DNA from: Hafnia paralvei ATCC 29927
Lineage (GTDB): Bacteria; Pseudomonadota; Gammaproteobacteria; Enterobacterales; Enterobacteriaceae
Assembly (NCBI RefSeq): GCF_001655005.1
Contig: NZ_LXET01000058.1
Coordinates: 1-31,827, forward strand
Direction of reading: 5' to 3'
DNA: 31,827 bases
Below, piece after piece: positions 1 to 6,565 of this stretch. Each line of letters opens with the position of its first letter. Within the stretch, counting starts at the first letter, position 1. The translations under genes and the position numbers were made by a program. The notes beneath the pieces were generated by a model. The model was not told where the DNA came from and made no database searches. It saw only the letters and a program-made list of their open reading frames with translations.

Positions 1-2
1 AT

Positions 3-269
3 GCGCTGCGTAGCCTGCTGCTTAGCGACGCCCCCTTCTGCCTCGCCCCGCCCCCCGAGGAGCTTTTGCCGTTTGAGGTCGGCCTGCTCAGCCTGACGCC
101 GGCGGAAACGCAGGCTGTACGGGACGCGCTGGCCGGTTTGCCGGTCGTACAGCTGGCCGCCCGGCGGGGGCGCAAACCTAAAACGCTATATTCCCAGCGC
201 GCGAGTGCGCTGGGTAAGCTGGGGGTGGTGCGCCGGACTGACCTGAGCAATATGAGTACGGGCAGGTAA
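3..269 (+). CDS. C-terminal part of a LuxR-type HTH regulator (5' end outside window)
   Basis: The frame is open from base 3 and stops at 269, so the N-terminus lies upstream of the window. The last ~60 residues begin LTPAETQAVRDALAGLP and continue through a RKPKTLYSQRASALGKLGV stretch. This follows the LuxR/GerE DNA-binding pattern: LTPxE at the start, a recognition helix with a K-T-hydrophobic core, and KLGV near the end. Such proteins bind DNA as dimers and control, among other things, fimbriae and capsule. The N-terminal input domain cannot be seen, so the signal is unknown. A 40-codon gene starts 5 bases after the stop. The HTH assignment is good; the regulatory target is not inferable. 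Confidence 0.7.
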   Translation, partial: ALRSLLLSDAPFCLAPPPEELLPFEVGLLSLTPAETQAVRDALAGLPVVQLAARRGRKPKTLYSQRASALGKLGVVRRTDLSNMSTGR

Positions 270-273
270 GCCG

Positions 274-396
274 ATGGAATGGGTGATAAATGTCTGGCTG
301 ACCGCGGTGTCGCTTACGCATCTCTACCCGCGGCTGTGGGTGTGCATGCTGACTGCGTTGCTGCTGTGGTTGTTCACCCTTGACCGGTTCTCCTGA
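274..396 (+). CDS. 40-residue single-pass membrane protein
   Basis: A short frame opens with ATG 5 bases after the upstream regulator stop, with GGCAGG placed 7 bases ahead as a possible ribosome site. The product is 40 residues: MEWVINVWLTAVSLTHLY, then PRLWVCMLTALLLWLFTL, ending DRFS. Tryptophans flank one clear hydrophobic segment (about residues 20-36), so it is likely an inner-membrane micropeptide. It is followed directly by a strong terminator-like structure, which supports it as the last gene of the regulator's operon. No family is recognised. It could be a chance frame, but spacing, ribosome site and composition argue for a real gene. Confidence 0.55.
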   Translation: MEWVINVWLTAVSLTHLYPRLWVCMLTALLLWLFTLDRFS

Positions 397-401
397 TCGC
401 C

Positions 402-451
402 GTTCGAAGGTAGGAACCCAACAGGGGAATACCCCTGCTTCGGACATTTTA
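402..451 (+). terminator. Two-part stem-loop terminator after the LuxR/micropeptide pair
   Basis: An outer 8-bp stem (GTTCGAAG at 402-409 with CTTCGGAC at 438-445, one G-U pair) encloses an inner perfect hairpin (CAGGGG at 422-427, loop AATA, CCCCTG at 432-437). It is followed by ATTTTATTT. Position directly after a stop codon and the T-rich tail fit a Rho-independent terminator. Confidence 0.6.
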
Positions 452-486
452 TTTAAGGGTAATGTGAGGAATGAACAGAGGCCGTC

Positions 487-696
487 ATGTCACTGAAAGA
501 ACGTATTCGGGTATTAAAACTCCATGCGGGCATTGCCGCACAGGCACAGGCGAGTGAGGCGCGGGGCGACTGGACGGTGGCCTGCCTGCTGTGGGAGCGC
601 GCGGCAGAGGTCGGGAAAGACATTAACCACGGTGACCATGCGCGTGAGGCCGCAGTACGATGCCGCCGGGCGGGAGGTCGTCAGGATGAGGACTGA
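487..696 (+). CDS. ANR-family (AggR-activated regulator type) small regulator
   Basis: The 69-residue product has the layout of the ANR family: a helix with IAAQAQASEARGDWTVACLLW, then ERAAEV, then a basic C-terminal helix containing REAAVRCRRA. Compare the family pattern AxxAExxGDxxxAAxLWxxA...A..RxxxCxRR. ANR proteins such as Aar act as small dimeric brakes on AraC-type virulence or colonisation activators and on H-NS. AGAGG lies 6 bases before the ATG. No AraC regulator is next to it; the upstream LuxR-type HTH protein is the nearest possible partner, which is inference. The family call rests on motif resemblance only. Confidence 0.7.
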   Translation: MSLKERIRVLKLHAGIAAQAQASEARGDWTVACLLWERAAEVGKDINHGDHAREAAVRCRRAGGRQDED

Positions 697-730
697 GTTC
701 AGGTTGTCAGTAAAACACAGAGGAAAAAGC

Positions 731-1057
731 ATGCTGTTTCTGGTGTTGTTCTCTGCGCTGTGGCTGCAGCAGGGCAGGGCCGCGAGCTTTGACTGCGCGC
801 AGGCGCACACGGAAGATGAGGTGGCGGTGTGCCACACCCCCGCGCTCAACGATCTCGATGTGCAGATGGCGACCGAGTACCGGTTGCTCAGGGGACTGGT
901 GGCGATGGGGCAGGCCGGCAATATGGTGGACGACCAGCGGCAGTGGCTGGTGGCCCGCCGGCGCTGCGGGAGCCAGGAGGCGTGTCTGCTGACGCGCTAC
1001 CGCGAACGTCTGCACCAGCTTAATGACGTATATCAGGGGCTTGACCGGCCACGATAA
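731..1057 (+). CDS. Exported LprI/DUF1311-like protein
   Basis: ATG at 731 has AGAGG 8 bases upstream; in-frame starts further up lack a ribosome site and would spoil the signal peptide. The 108-residue product starts MLFLVLFSALWLQQGRA, a short export signal. The mature part has SFDCAQAHTEDEVAVC near its start, then LNDLDVQMATEYR, then QRQWLVARRRCGSQEACLLTRYRERL. The four cysteines, the QRxWLxxRxxC motif and the YRxRLxxL end match the LprI N-terminal (PF07007-type) domain. Members are small periplasmic or surface proteins, one of which inhibits lysozyme in mycobacteria. The family call is good; lysozyme inhibition here is only a possibility. Confidence 0.7.
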   Translation: MLFLVLFSALWLQQGRAASFDCAQAHTEDEVAVCHTPALNDLDVQMATEYRLLRGLVAMGQAGNMVDDQRQWLVARRRCGSQEACLLTRYRERLHQLNDVYQGLDRPR

Positions 1058-1142
1058 GCAGGCTCACGCCGCGAGGGACGCAGGCCAGCCCCTGGGGATG
1101 AAAGGCTGCGATTTCAGGATAAATAAGGAAAAGGGTGGACAT

Positions 1143-1610
1143 ATGATGAGACGAACGATGCTGGCAGGGATGTTACTCCTCTCGGCGACAGGTGCCTGTC
1201 AGGCTGGGACCCTCCCTGCGCCCGCCGCGCTGTCAGCGGCGCAGCGGGCGGTTATCGACCAGGCCGTCAGGCGCATTGCGGTCAACGAGGGGCGTCACAT
1301 GGTGGAAATGTGGCCGGACGCGAAGAAGGTGGCCGAGTTTATGTGCGCCCCAGCCGCTCTGCCGGCCCTGCAGGCGGACAAAGGAAAGGGAGTCGACCGG
1401 GTGTTCTTGGGCTCAGGGGATGACGCGCAGGGCCTGGTGCTGCACGATGCGACACGATTAACCGGCGAAGGACAGGCGCGGGTGGGCAACGACTGGACGA
1501 ATTTCACGTTCGAATGTGCGCTGAACCCTGAAAACGGTAAGGTCTCTTCCTTTCATGCCAACCTGGCGAAGACCCGTGCGGCGACCGGGAGCCCAGGCAC
1601 GACGCCATAG
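1143..1610 (+). CDS. Small secreted protein, DUF930-like pattern
   Basis: Two ATG codons stand in tandem at 1143 and 1146, behind AAGGGTGG. The start gives a signal peptide (MMRRTMLAGMLLLSATGACQA) and a 155-residue precursor. The mature region has a conserved-looking core: a cysteine at VAEFMCAPAAL, then KGVDRVFLGSGDD, then LTGEGQARVGNDWTNFTFEC, ending in NGKVSSF. The order C... DRV ... G.G..R...W..F.F.C....GKV.SF resembles the DUF930 group of predicted periplasmic proteins, with the two cysteines probably bridged. This is resemblance from memory, not a search. Function is unknown. An alternative start at 1023 would overlap the upstream gene and hide the signal peptide. Confidence 0.6.
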   Translation: MMRRTMLAGMLLLSATGACQAGTLPAPAALSAAQRAVIDQAVRRIAVNEGRHMVEMWPDAKKVAEFMCAPAALPALQADKGKGVDRVFLGSGDDAQGLVLHDATRLTGEGQARVGNDWTNFTFECALNPENGKVSSFHANLAKTRAATGSPGTTP

Positions 1611-1656
1611 GTAAAACAGCGGGCGTCTGAACAGGTTGGACGACCCGATAAACCCG

Positions 1657-1687
1657 CCCCGGGAAGCCTGGAACGCAGGCTCCGGGG
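1657..1687 (+). promoter_or_regulatory. Strong intergenic stem-loop
   Basis: CCCCGG (1657-1662) pairs with CCGGGG (1682-1687), and AGCCTG (1665-1670) with CAGGCT (1676-1681). This gives 12 GC-rich pairs with a two-base bulge and the loop GAACG. There is no T-run after it, so it is not a typical terminator. It lies 22 bases before the next start codon and may attenuate or stabilise the transcript. Confidence 0.45.
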
Positions 1688-1708
1688 CACATTCATCTGG
1701 GAGGCATT

Positions 1709-2014
1709 ATGCGTATTAACGTCCACGGCCCGGCGCTCACCTTCGTCGTGCTGGCTGCCTGCGCGGGGTTCTCCGCGCAGGCATCAAAAGACACCTCCGG
1801 CTCGCTTGCGCCGGTCAGCAATCCGCTGCTGTTGCGCGGGCCCGGGCCGGTGATAAATCCCGATAATTCGGTGTATATGGATGAAAAGAAAAAGGCTGAG
1901 GCGCTCCGGGCGCGGCGCCCCGTTCTCTGGCCCCTGAGAATGCCTGATGAGGGGCACGCCGCGCACGAAGAGGGGCGTACGCTGACGACGCCACATGATA
2001 ACGCGTTACCCTGA
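1709..2014 (+). CDS. Small exported protein of unknown function
   Basis: ATG at 1709 follows GGGAGG with 5 bases of spacing. The 101-residue product has an N-terminal hydrophobic segment (residues ~9-22). It could be cut by signal peptidase I after FSAQA, or by signal peptidase II at LAAC (Cys18). The rest is polar, rich in proline, lysine and arginine: NPLLLRGPGPVINPDNSVY, DEKKKAEALRARRPVLWP, then an acidic/histidine stretch. No family is recognised. It is the third small exported product in a row, which suggests an envelope-related cassette. The ribosome site and signal peptide make it probably real. Confidence 0.5.
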   Translation: MRINVHGPALTFVVLAACAGFSAQASKDTSGSLAPVSNPLLLRGPGPVINPDNSVYMDEKKKAEALRARRPVLWPLRMPDEGHAAHEEGRTLTTPHDNALP

Positions 2015-2053
2015 ATCGGCTGACAGAATAACGTTAATAAGGGGGAGGAATCG

Positions 2054-2140
2054 ATGAACTTTTTTGAGCGCTGCGCGTTTTATATCGCCGCCGCCTGTCT
2101 TATTGTCGGGTGGTTTATTTATATTATCTTTCTTTATTAA
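2054..2140 (+). CDS. 28-residue membrane micropeptide
   Basis: A very strong ribosome site (GGGGGAGGAA) lies 3-4 bases before ATG 2054. The product, 28 residues, starts MNFFERCAFYIAAACLIVG and ends WFIYIIFLY, so nearly the whole chain after residue 8 is hydrophobic and would span the inner membrane once. It ends in tandem stops (TAATAA). It is 39 bases downstream of the preceding exported protein and probably shares its transcript. No family is recognised. The ribosome site is the best evidence that it is translated. Confidence 0.55.
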   Translation: MNFFERCAFYIAAACLIVGWFIYIIFLY

Positions 2141-2169
2141 TAAAAGTAATGTGCTGCCTTGGGGGAAAT

Positions 2170-2361
2170 GAGGTGTATTTATTTACAAGTGCCTGTTGCG
2201 GTAATACACCTCCCGTTGATAAAGTCCATTCGCTATTTAATAACCGCTTTTCTAAAGCGCGGGGAGTACGCTGTGACATGAAGACGCAAAGTCCTGGGGG
2301 AATATGTCACAGGTTCTGCTTTTTTAACTCCCTGATGCTTTAACATCAGGAGCCGTTTTCT
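2170..2361 (+). other. Densely structured intergenic RNA region (four hairpins)
   Basis: Four hairpins lie in a row. They are GAGGTGTATT (2170-2179) with AATACACCTC (2203-2212), 10 perfect pairs; CGCTTT/AAAGCG (2245-2259); TGTGACAT (2272-2279) with ATGTCACA (2304-2311), 8 perfect pairs; and a terminator at 2328-2361. The loop of the third contains GACGCAAAG. No coding frame with a ribosome site explains the stretch. It may be a small RNA or a leader ending in a terminator. The remaining 2362-2592 before budC shows no gene. Confidence 0.45.
2328..2361 (+). terminator. Probable Rho-independent terminator
   Basis: CTCC-CTGATG (2328-2336) pairs with CATCAG-GAG (2344-2352) around the loop CTTTAA. 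It is followed by CCGTTTTCTT. The T-tract is short, so strength is uncertain. It separates the small-protein cassette from budC. Confidence 0.5.
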
Positions 2362-2592
2362 TGGGGCAGATAGAGTGTATTCTTCCCTTTGATTATTTTC
2401 CGGGGCCGGGCGATTGGAGGACGTATTTAATCTTGCTAAGGCAATGCCTAAGAATAGATTTCATTATGATGGCGGGTTTAATAACGGGTGTGGCCTGTTC
2501 CGATATTTCAGAAGGTACTTCATCAGATGGATCTCTCTGACTGACCAGCCTACATAATAGTATTCGTTAAAATGAGTGAAAGGAGAATAAGT

Positions 2593-3360
2593 ATGAAAGT
2601 GGCTTTTATTACCGGTGCGGGGCAGGGAATTGGTGAGGCGATTGCACGACGCCTTGCCCGCGATGGGTTTGCCGTCGCGGTGGCCGATTACAACGCCGAC
2701 ACGGCGAAATCCGTGGCTGATGACATCAACCATCAGGGTGGAAAGGCCATTGCGGTCACCGCCGACGTTTCAGACCGTGAACAGCTTTTTGCCGCCGTGG
2801 AACAGGCTCGCACCGCCCTGGGAGGGTTCGATGTGATTATCAATAATGCCGGGATTGCACCGTCTACCCCGATTGAGGCTATCACGCCGGACATCGTCGA
2901 CAGGGTGTACAACATCAATGTCAAGGGGGTTATCTGGGGAATGCAGGCCGCTATCCGGGCATTCAAAGCGGAAGGACACGGCGGGAAAATTATTAATGCC
3001 TGCTCCCAGGCGGGGCACATCGGGAATCCTGAGCTGGCGGTCTACAGCTCCAGTAAGTTTGCCGTACGCGGCCTGACGCAGACCGCCGCCCGCGACCTGG
3101 CACCGCTGGGTATTACCGTGAACGGCTACTGCCCCGGCATTGTGAAAACGCCGATGTGGGCAGAAATTGACCGTCAGGTGTCCGACGCGGCCGGTCAGCC
3201 CGCCGGTTACGGCACCGCAGAATTTGCGAAACGCATTACCCTGGGGCGGTTGTCGGAGCCGGAGGATGTGGCGGCCTGCGTCTCATATCTGGCTGGGCCG
3301 GATTCGGATTACATGACCGGCCAGTCTCTGCTGATTGATGGCGGGATGGTATTTAGTTAG
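2593..3360 (+). CDS. budC: meso-2,3-butanediol dehydrogenase / acetoin (diacetyl) reductase
   Basis: A classical short-chain dehydrogenase of 255 residues, the usual length for BudC. It shows TGAGQGIG for NAD binding (residues ~8-15), NNAG (~88-91), the catalytic serine in INACSQAG, and YSSSK (Tyr-x-x-x-Lys). The C-terminal GRLSEPEDVAACVSYL is typical of the acetoin reductase subgroup. It interconverts acetoin and 2,3-butanediol with NAD(H) in the cytoplasm, the last step of butanediol fermentation. ATG 2593 was chosen because AAGGAG sits 8 bases upstream; the ATG at 2572 lacks a site. budA, budB and budR are not nearby, so here it is an orphan gene on an island. Confidence 0.9.
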   Translation: MKVAFITGAGQGIGEAIARRLARDGFAVAVADYNADTAKSVADDINHQGGKAIAVTADVSDREQLFAAVEQARTALGGFDVIINNAGIAPSTPIEAITPDIVDRVYNINVKGVIWGMQAAIRAFKAEGHGGKIINACSQAGHIGNPELAVYSSSKFAVRGLTQTAARDLAPLGITVNGYCPGIVKTPMWAEIDRQVSDAAGQPAGYGTAEFAKRITLGRLSEPEDVAACVSYLAGPDSDYMTGQSLLIDGGMVFS

Positions 3361-3401
3361 TCCAACCTTTCCTCTGCGAGCGGAGGAAATAGGGTACTCA
3401 C

Positions 3402-3448
3402 GGGTCAGCAGAGGAGGCCCGTGCCTGACCAGGCGCCCCTGCTGACCC
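3402..3448 (+). terminator. Long GC-rich hairpin downstream of budC
   Basis: GGGTCAGCAG (3402-3411) and CTGCTGACCC (3439-3448) pair perfectly over 10 bases and enclose further self-complementary GC-rich sequence. A smaller hairpin (TTTCCTC 3368-3374 with GAGGAAA 3383-3389) precedes it. No T-run follows. It is probably a transcript end or attenuator between budC and the yagU-like gene. Confidence 0.4.
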
Positions 3449-3483
3449 GACGACGAATGAACGACCTGTGAAGAGAAACGACG

Positions 3484-4017
3484 ATGTCATTTTCTGTATG
3501 TAATGTGCCGCCCCGGTCGGAAAGGCGTATCTTCATTGCCTTCCTCATTGGCATTATCAGCGGCGTGCTTTCCGCCTTCATTAAATCCGGCACGGAGGCG
3601 CTCCTCCCGCCCCGGACGCCGGACCGGTTAGCGCCGCCCCTCAAGCTGCTTGAGGACGTAGGGGTAGACTGGCACACCCTTGTTTATCATTATTCGGACC
3701 AGGCCGTGTACTGGGCAGGCGATGGCGTTCACATCGCGTTTTCGGTCGCCGCCGCCCTCTTTTACTGCGTGTTCGCGGAGTTTATGCCGGCAGTGACAAA
3801 GGTGCAGGGGCTGGTCTTTGGCCTGGTATTTGCTCTGCTGTGCCATGGCATAATCCTTCCGCTGCTGGGGCTGTCACCTTCACTTGCCCAACTTCCCGCC
3901 GATGAGCTGATTTCAGAAGTTCTCGGTACCTGCCTGTGGGCATGGAGCATTGAGGTGGTCAGAAACGGCCTGCGGGCGCGAAAGCCCGGTACGCTGTCCG
4001 TTCCTGAGGGGCACTGA
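3484..4017 (+). CDS. YagU-family (DUF1440) inner-membrane protein
   Basis: The 177-residue product resembles E. coli YagU over its length: FIAFLIGIISGVLSAFIKSGTE, then LPPRTPDR near residue 45, then YWAGDGVHIAFSVAAALFYC. It continues with EFMPAVTKVQGLVFGLVFAL, HGIILPLLGLSP and an ending with SEVLGTCLWAWSIEVVR. About four hydrophobic segments are visible. YagU in E. coli (about 204 residues) is linked to acid survival and colonisation, but its activity is unknown. This copy is shorter between the first two segments. It stands alone between hairpins. Family confident, function not. Confidence 0.75.
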   Translation: MSFSVCNVPPRSERRIFIAFLIGIISGVLSAFIKSGTEALLPPRTPDRLAPPLKLLEDVGVDWHTLVYHYSDQAVYWAGDGVHIAFSVAAALFYCVFAEFMPAVTKVQGLVFGLVFALLCHGIILPLLGLSPSLAQLPADELISEVLGTCLWAWSIEVVRNGLRARKPGTLSVPEGH

Positions 4018-4027
4018 GTCTGGTCCC

Positions 4028-4074
4028 GGCCGCCACGGAAGGCCTGCCGTTTACGCGGCCTTCCGGCGGCGGCC
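4028..4074 (+). terminator. Very strong GC hairpin after the yagU-like gene
   Basis: GGCCGCC (4028-4034) pairs with GGCGGCC (4068-4074), and GGAAGGCC (4037-4044) with GGCCTTCC (4057-4064), giving 15 pairs in two blocks. It starts 11 bases after the stop codon. It lacks a T-tract, so termination is inferred from position and stability. Confidence 0.45.
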
Positions 4075-4203
4075 TTACAACATGAGACCGCGGTGGCGCA
4101 TCCGAAGGGCAGGGGGCTACTCGCCGGGGGGCGCGCTTGCTCTCCAGCCTTCTGCGCGTGCCCTGGACACACCGAGGCAATAACACCACGGAGATAATCT
4201 GAT

Positions 4204-4386
4204 ATGGACGCTGAAAAACAACAGCAGTTGCTGACGCTGATAACGCAGGCACAGGCATTATTAATCCCCCCCATGAGTGCGGCCGAGAAGGACATGTCCC
4301 GGATGCTGACGGCGCTGAGCCTGATGCTTGAAAATCCCGGTAATCAGCAGTTACCCTTCTATTTTGAATCCTGGTTTATCCCGTAG
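4204..4386 (+). CDS. Small hypothetical protein (60 residues)
   Basis: ATG 4204 has GGAG about 11 bases upstream, a little far. The product, 60 residues, is mostly helical in character: MDAEKQQQLLTLITQAQAL, then PPMSAAEKDMSRMLTALSL, ending with FYFESWFIP. It has no signal peptide or membrane segment, and no family is recognised. A small hairpin (CCGGTC 4392-4397, TTTT, GACCGG 4402-4407) follows, and a better terminator lies at 4438-4467, which fits an independent small gene. Confidence 0.45.
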   Translation: MDAEKQQQLLTLITQAQALLIPPMSAAEKDMSRMLTALSLMLENPGNQQLPFYFESWFIP

Positions 4387-4437
4387 GCCCCCCGGTCTTT
4401 TGACCGGCGTTACCGGCCCCGTCAGGCAGAACACAGC

Positions 4438-4467
4438 GCCGGGGTGCCGGCGGGTTGTATTTTTTTT
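4438..4467 (+). terminator. Rho-independent terminator
   Basis: GCCGG (4438-4442), loop GGTG, CCGGC (4447-4451). A run of eight Ts at 4460-4467 follows after a short spacer. It closes the 60-residue gene before the EAL gene. Confidence 0.55.
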
Positions 4468-4541
4468 GCACCGTAACAGGACGTTGAATACGGACGCGTT
4501 CTCATGCGCGGGTATGGCGCGGTTAATGAAGGGGGATAATC

Positions 4542-6074
4542 ATGTGGCGGAAGAACACAGTGCTGTTGGGGGCGTATTTACTGCCCCTGATGTTGTTTAC
4601 CCTTTTGTCGCTACTGCTGGCTTTCTGGCAGCTGCAGCGTGATATTAATCTGACGGCGGAGATACTGCTTCGCCACGCGGACAGCGTCATAGAGGCTGCA
4701 CGTCAGACAACGCGGCAAACCGCCGTCCTGGCAAGAGCTTCCTGTGGGGAAACAAGCCGCAGGGCAATCGCCTTGGAGGTGCTGGCTCCTTATGTCCGCA
4801 GCACGGGATTGATATATCAAAATATGCTCGTTTGTTCGACCCTGACAGGTGCCAAAGCCACGCCGGTGCGTGACATTTATGACCTGACCTTCCCTCCGGG
4901 AAGCGGCGACGAATGGATAATTTCCCTGCCAGGCACACGAAGCATTCCGGACCACCCGGTTGTTTTTTATGCCATGCCAGTAGGTGCTGAAAATGTGGCT
5001 TTTACCGTCATCGATGGCCGGTACATTTCAGACCTGATGGATGCTCTGGCGGGGACGCGGCATACCTCTTTTGCGCTGTTTTTCGGTGAGGGCGCACCGC
5101 TGAGCCATCGCCATGCGGCGTATGCTACATCACGCGCGTTGACGTCCATATTTCATTCCAGCGTCAGCCATGCCACGCTGATGGTGAACACGCCCTTCTT
5201 ATCCCTCCTGAATGTATTCCTGAGACGTTTACTTTTTCTGGTCCCCGCATCGCTGCTGGTTTCGTTGCTGCTCCTCTTTGCATACCGCCGATGGCAGCGA
5301 AAGAAAATGTCTCTGGCAGATGAGATAAAAAAAGGCATAGTGAACGGTGAGTTCCGGGTGCACTATCAGCCGGTTTGCGAGACCCTGACCGGCAGATGCA
5401 ACGGGGTGGAAGCGCTCATGCGCTGGCAGCGGGCGGGCGGGCGACAAATTTCTCCGGACATCTTTATCAGCGCCGCGGAGCAGGAGGGGCTCATTATCCC
5501 CCTGACCCATCATCTGTTTGCGCTGATACGTCGGGACGTCGCGGGCTGGGACGTCCATGATGGCTTTCATCTCGGCGTGAACATTGCGGCGGCTCACCTT
5601 ACTCATCCTGACTTTCCCGGGGATATCGCGTCTTTCTGTCATGCCATTTCCGGGCGTTTCCAGCCTGTTCTTGAAATCACAGAGCGAAGTCTCGTAGAAG
5701 ATACCTCGCTGGCATCGTCACACCTTTTATCGTTGCAGGAAAAAAGGATAAAGATAGCGATTGATGATTTCGGGACCGGTTACTGTTCACTTTCGGCGCT
5801 GCAGTCCCTGCCGCTGGATTATTTAAAAATCGATAAAACCTTCATCGATACACTCTCATCCGCGCAGGGGGATACGCCGGTCCTGGACACGATTATCAGC
5901 CTGAGCCGACGGCTGGGATTGGTGACGATTGCTGAGGGCGTCAGTACGCAACGGCAGGTTGATTACCTGATAAAAGAGGAGGTGTCCTACATACAGGGCT
6001 ACCACTATGCCAGGCCGATGGCCGGTCCTGACTTCCTGCAATGGTATCACCGCAATATCAGGGAGCAACGCTGA
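4542..6074 (+). CDS. Membrane c-di-GMP phosphodiesterase (CSS-type sensor plus EAL domain)
   Basis: The 510-residue protein has an N-terminal membrane helix (~7-29), a periplasmic region (~30-225), a second helix (~232-250) and a cytoplasmic EAL domain (~262-505). The catalytic set looks complete: EAL at 290-292 in GVEALMRW, GVNIA, EITERS, IDDFGTGY with Asp408 and Asp409, LKIDK, IAEGV and QGY. So it should hydrolyse cyclic di-GMP to pGpG. Family members sense periplasmic redox state through a conserved CSS motif. Here the motif reads VCST (Cys98-Ser-Thr), with another cysteine at 68. AGGGGG precedes the ATG by 7-8 bases. No GGDEF partner is in the window. High confidence in class. Confidence 0.88.
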   Translation: MWRKNTVLLGAYLLPLMLFTLLSLLLAFWQLQRDINLTAEILLRHADSVIEAARQTTRQTAVLARASCGETSRRAIALEVLAPYVRSTGLIYQNMLVCSTLTGAKATPVRDIYDLTFPPGSGDEWIISLPGTRSIPDHPVVFYAMPVGAENVAFTVIDGRYISDLMDALAGTRHTSFALFFGEGAPLSHRHAAYATSRALTSIFHSSVSHATLMVNTPFLSLLNVFLRRLLFLVPASLLVSLLLLFAYRRWQRKKMSLADEIKKGIVNGEFRVHYQPVCETLTGRCNGVEALMRWQRAGGRQISPDIFISAAEQEGLIIPLTHHLFALIRRDVAGWDVHDGFHLGVNIAAAHLTHPDFPGDIASFCHAISGRFQPVLEITERSLVEDTSLASSHLLSLQEKRIKIAIDDFGTGYCSLSALQSLPLDYLKIDKTFIDTLSSAQGDTPVLDTIISLSRRLGLVTIAEGVSTQRQVDYLIKEEVSYIQGYHYARPMAGPDFLQWYHRNIREQR

Positions 6075-6565
6075 ATTGAGGAAGGAGAGGGGCGAGCCCG
6101 GATATTTTCAAGGGTTATTCTAAAAATTTATTCTATGCGGCTATTTATGTAATGTAGCTAAATTTGGTCATGATAACGGAAAATGGTCGGTAAGGGATAA
6201 AAATATTGCAAAGCCTTGATGGCAGAATAATTTTCTGAACGCAATATTACCAGTCTTGCCATATCAGATATAAGAGCACTAATGACCCAGATGGGTAGCA
6301 TAGTTTTTATTTTATTGATGGGTTATGAGAGAGTTATTGTATAACTGTGACGTAACTCTTACTTGAAAGTTTTTTTGCTTGATTGAACCTGTCTCCCGTT
6401 GGTGTGGTGTTCTGGAAGAAGAGGCTTCGACAGAAAATTTTCTTTCTTCAAACATTACAGCTTATTTAACTCTATTGATTTATTGATTTTCAACGTAAGA
6501 GAGTATGTATATTAATTGGGAATTGATTCATTTCACACCTCAATAATTGAGATAAGGATAAATGT
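6075..6565 (+). other. AT-rich intergenic stretch without a supported gene
   Basis: Composition drops sharply to AT-rich right after the EAL gene, which marks a mosaic junction. It contains no frame with a credible ribosome site apart from a 20-codon one at 6282-6344 that I do not support. It probably holds the promoter of the next gene pair, but no unambiguous -35/-10 pair stands out. Confidence 0.5.

Noticed and set aside
2272..2311. c-di-GMP-I (GEMM) riboswitch because of GACGCAAAG
   Set aside because: The conserved 5' half and the receptor stem are not evident. The string lies in the loop of a simple hairpin, so I report structure only.
3762..4295. 177-codon minus-strand frame over the yagU-like gene
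   Set aside because: It runs antisense to a recognised family protein and across a strong hairpin, so it is a shadow of GC-rich coding sequence.
6282..6344. 20-codon frame starting ATGACCCAGATGG
   Set aside because: No ribosome site and no distinguishing composition; short frames like this are expected by chance in AT-rich DNA.
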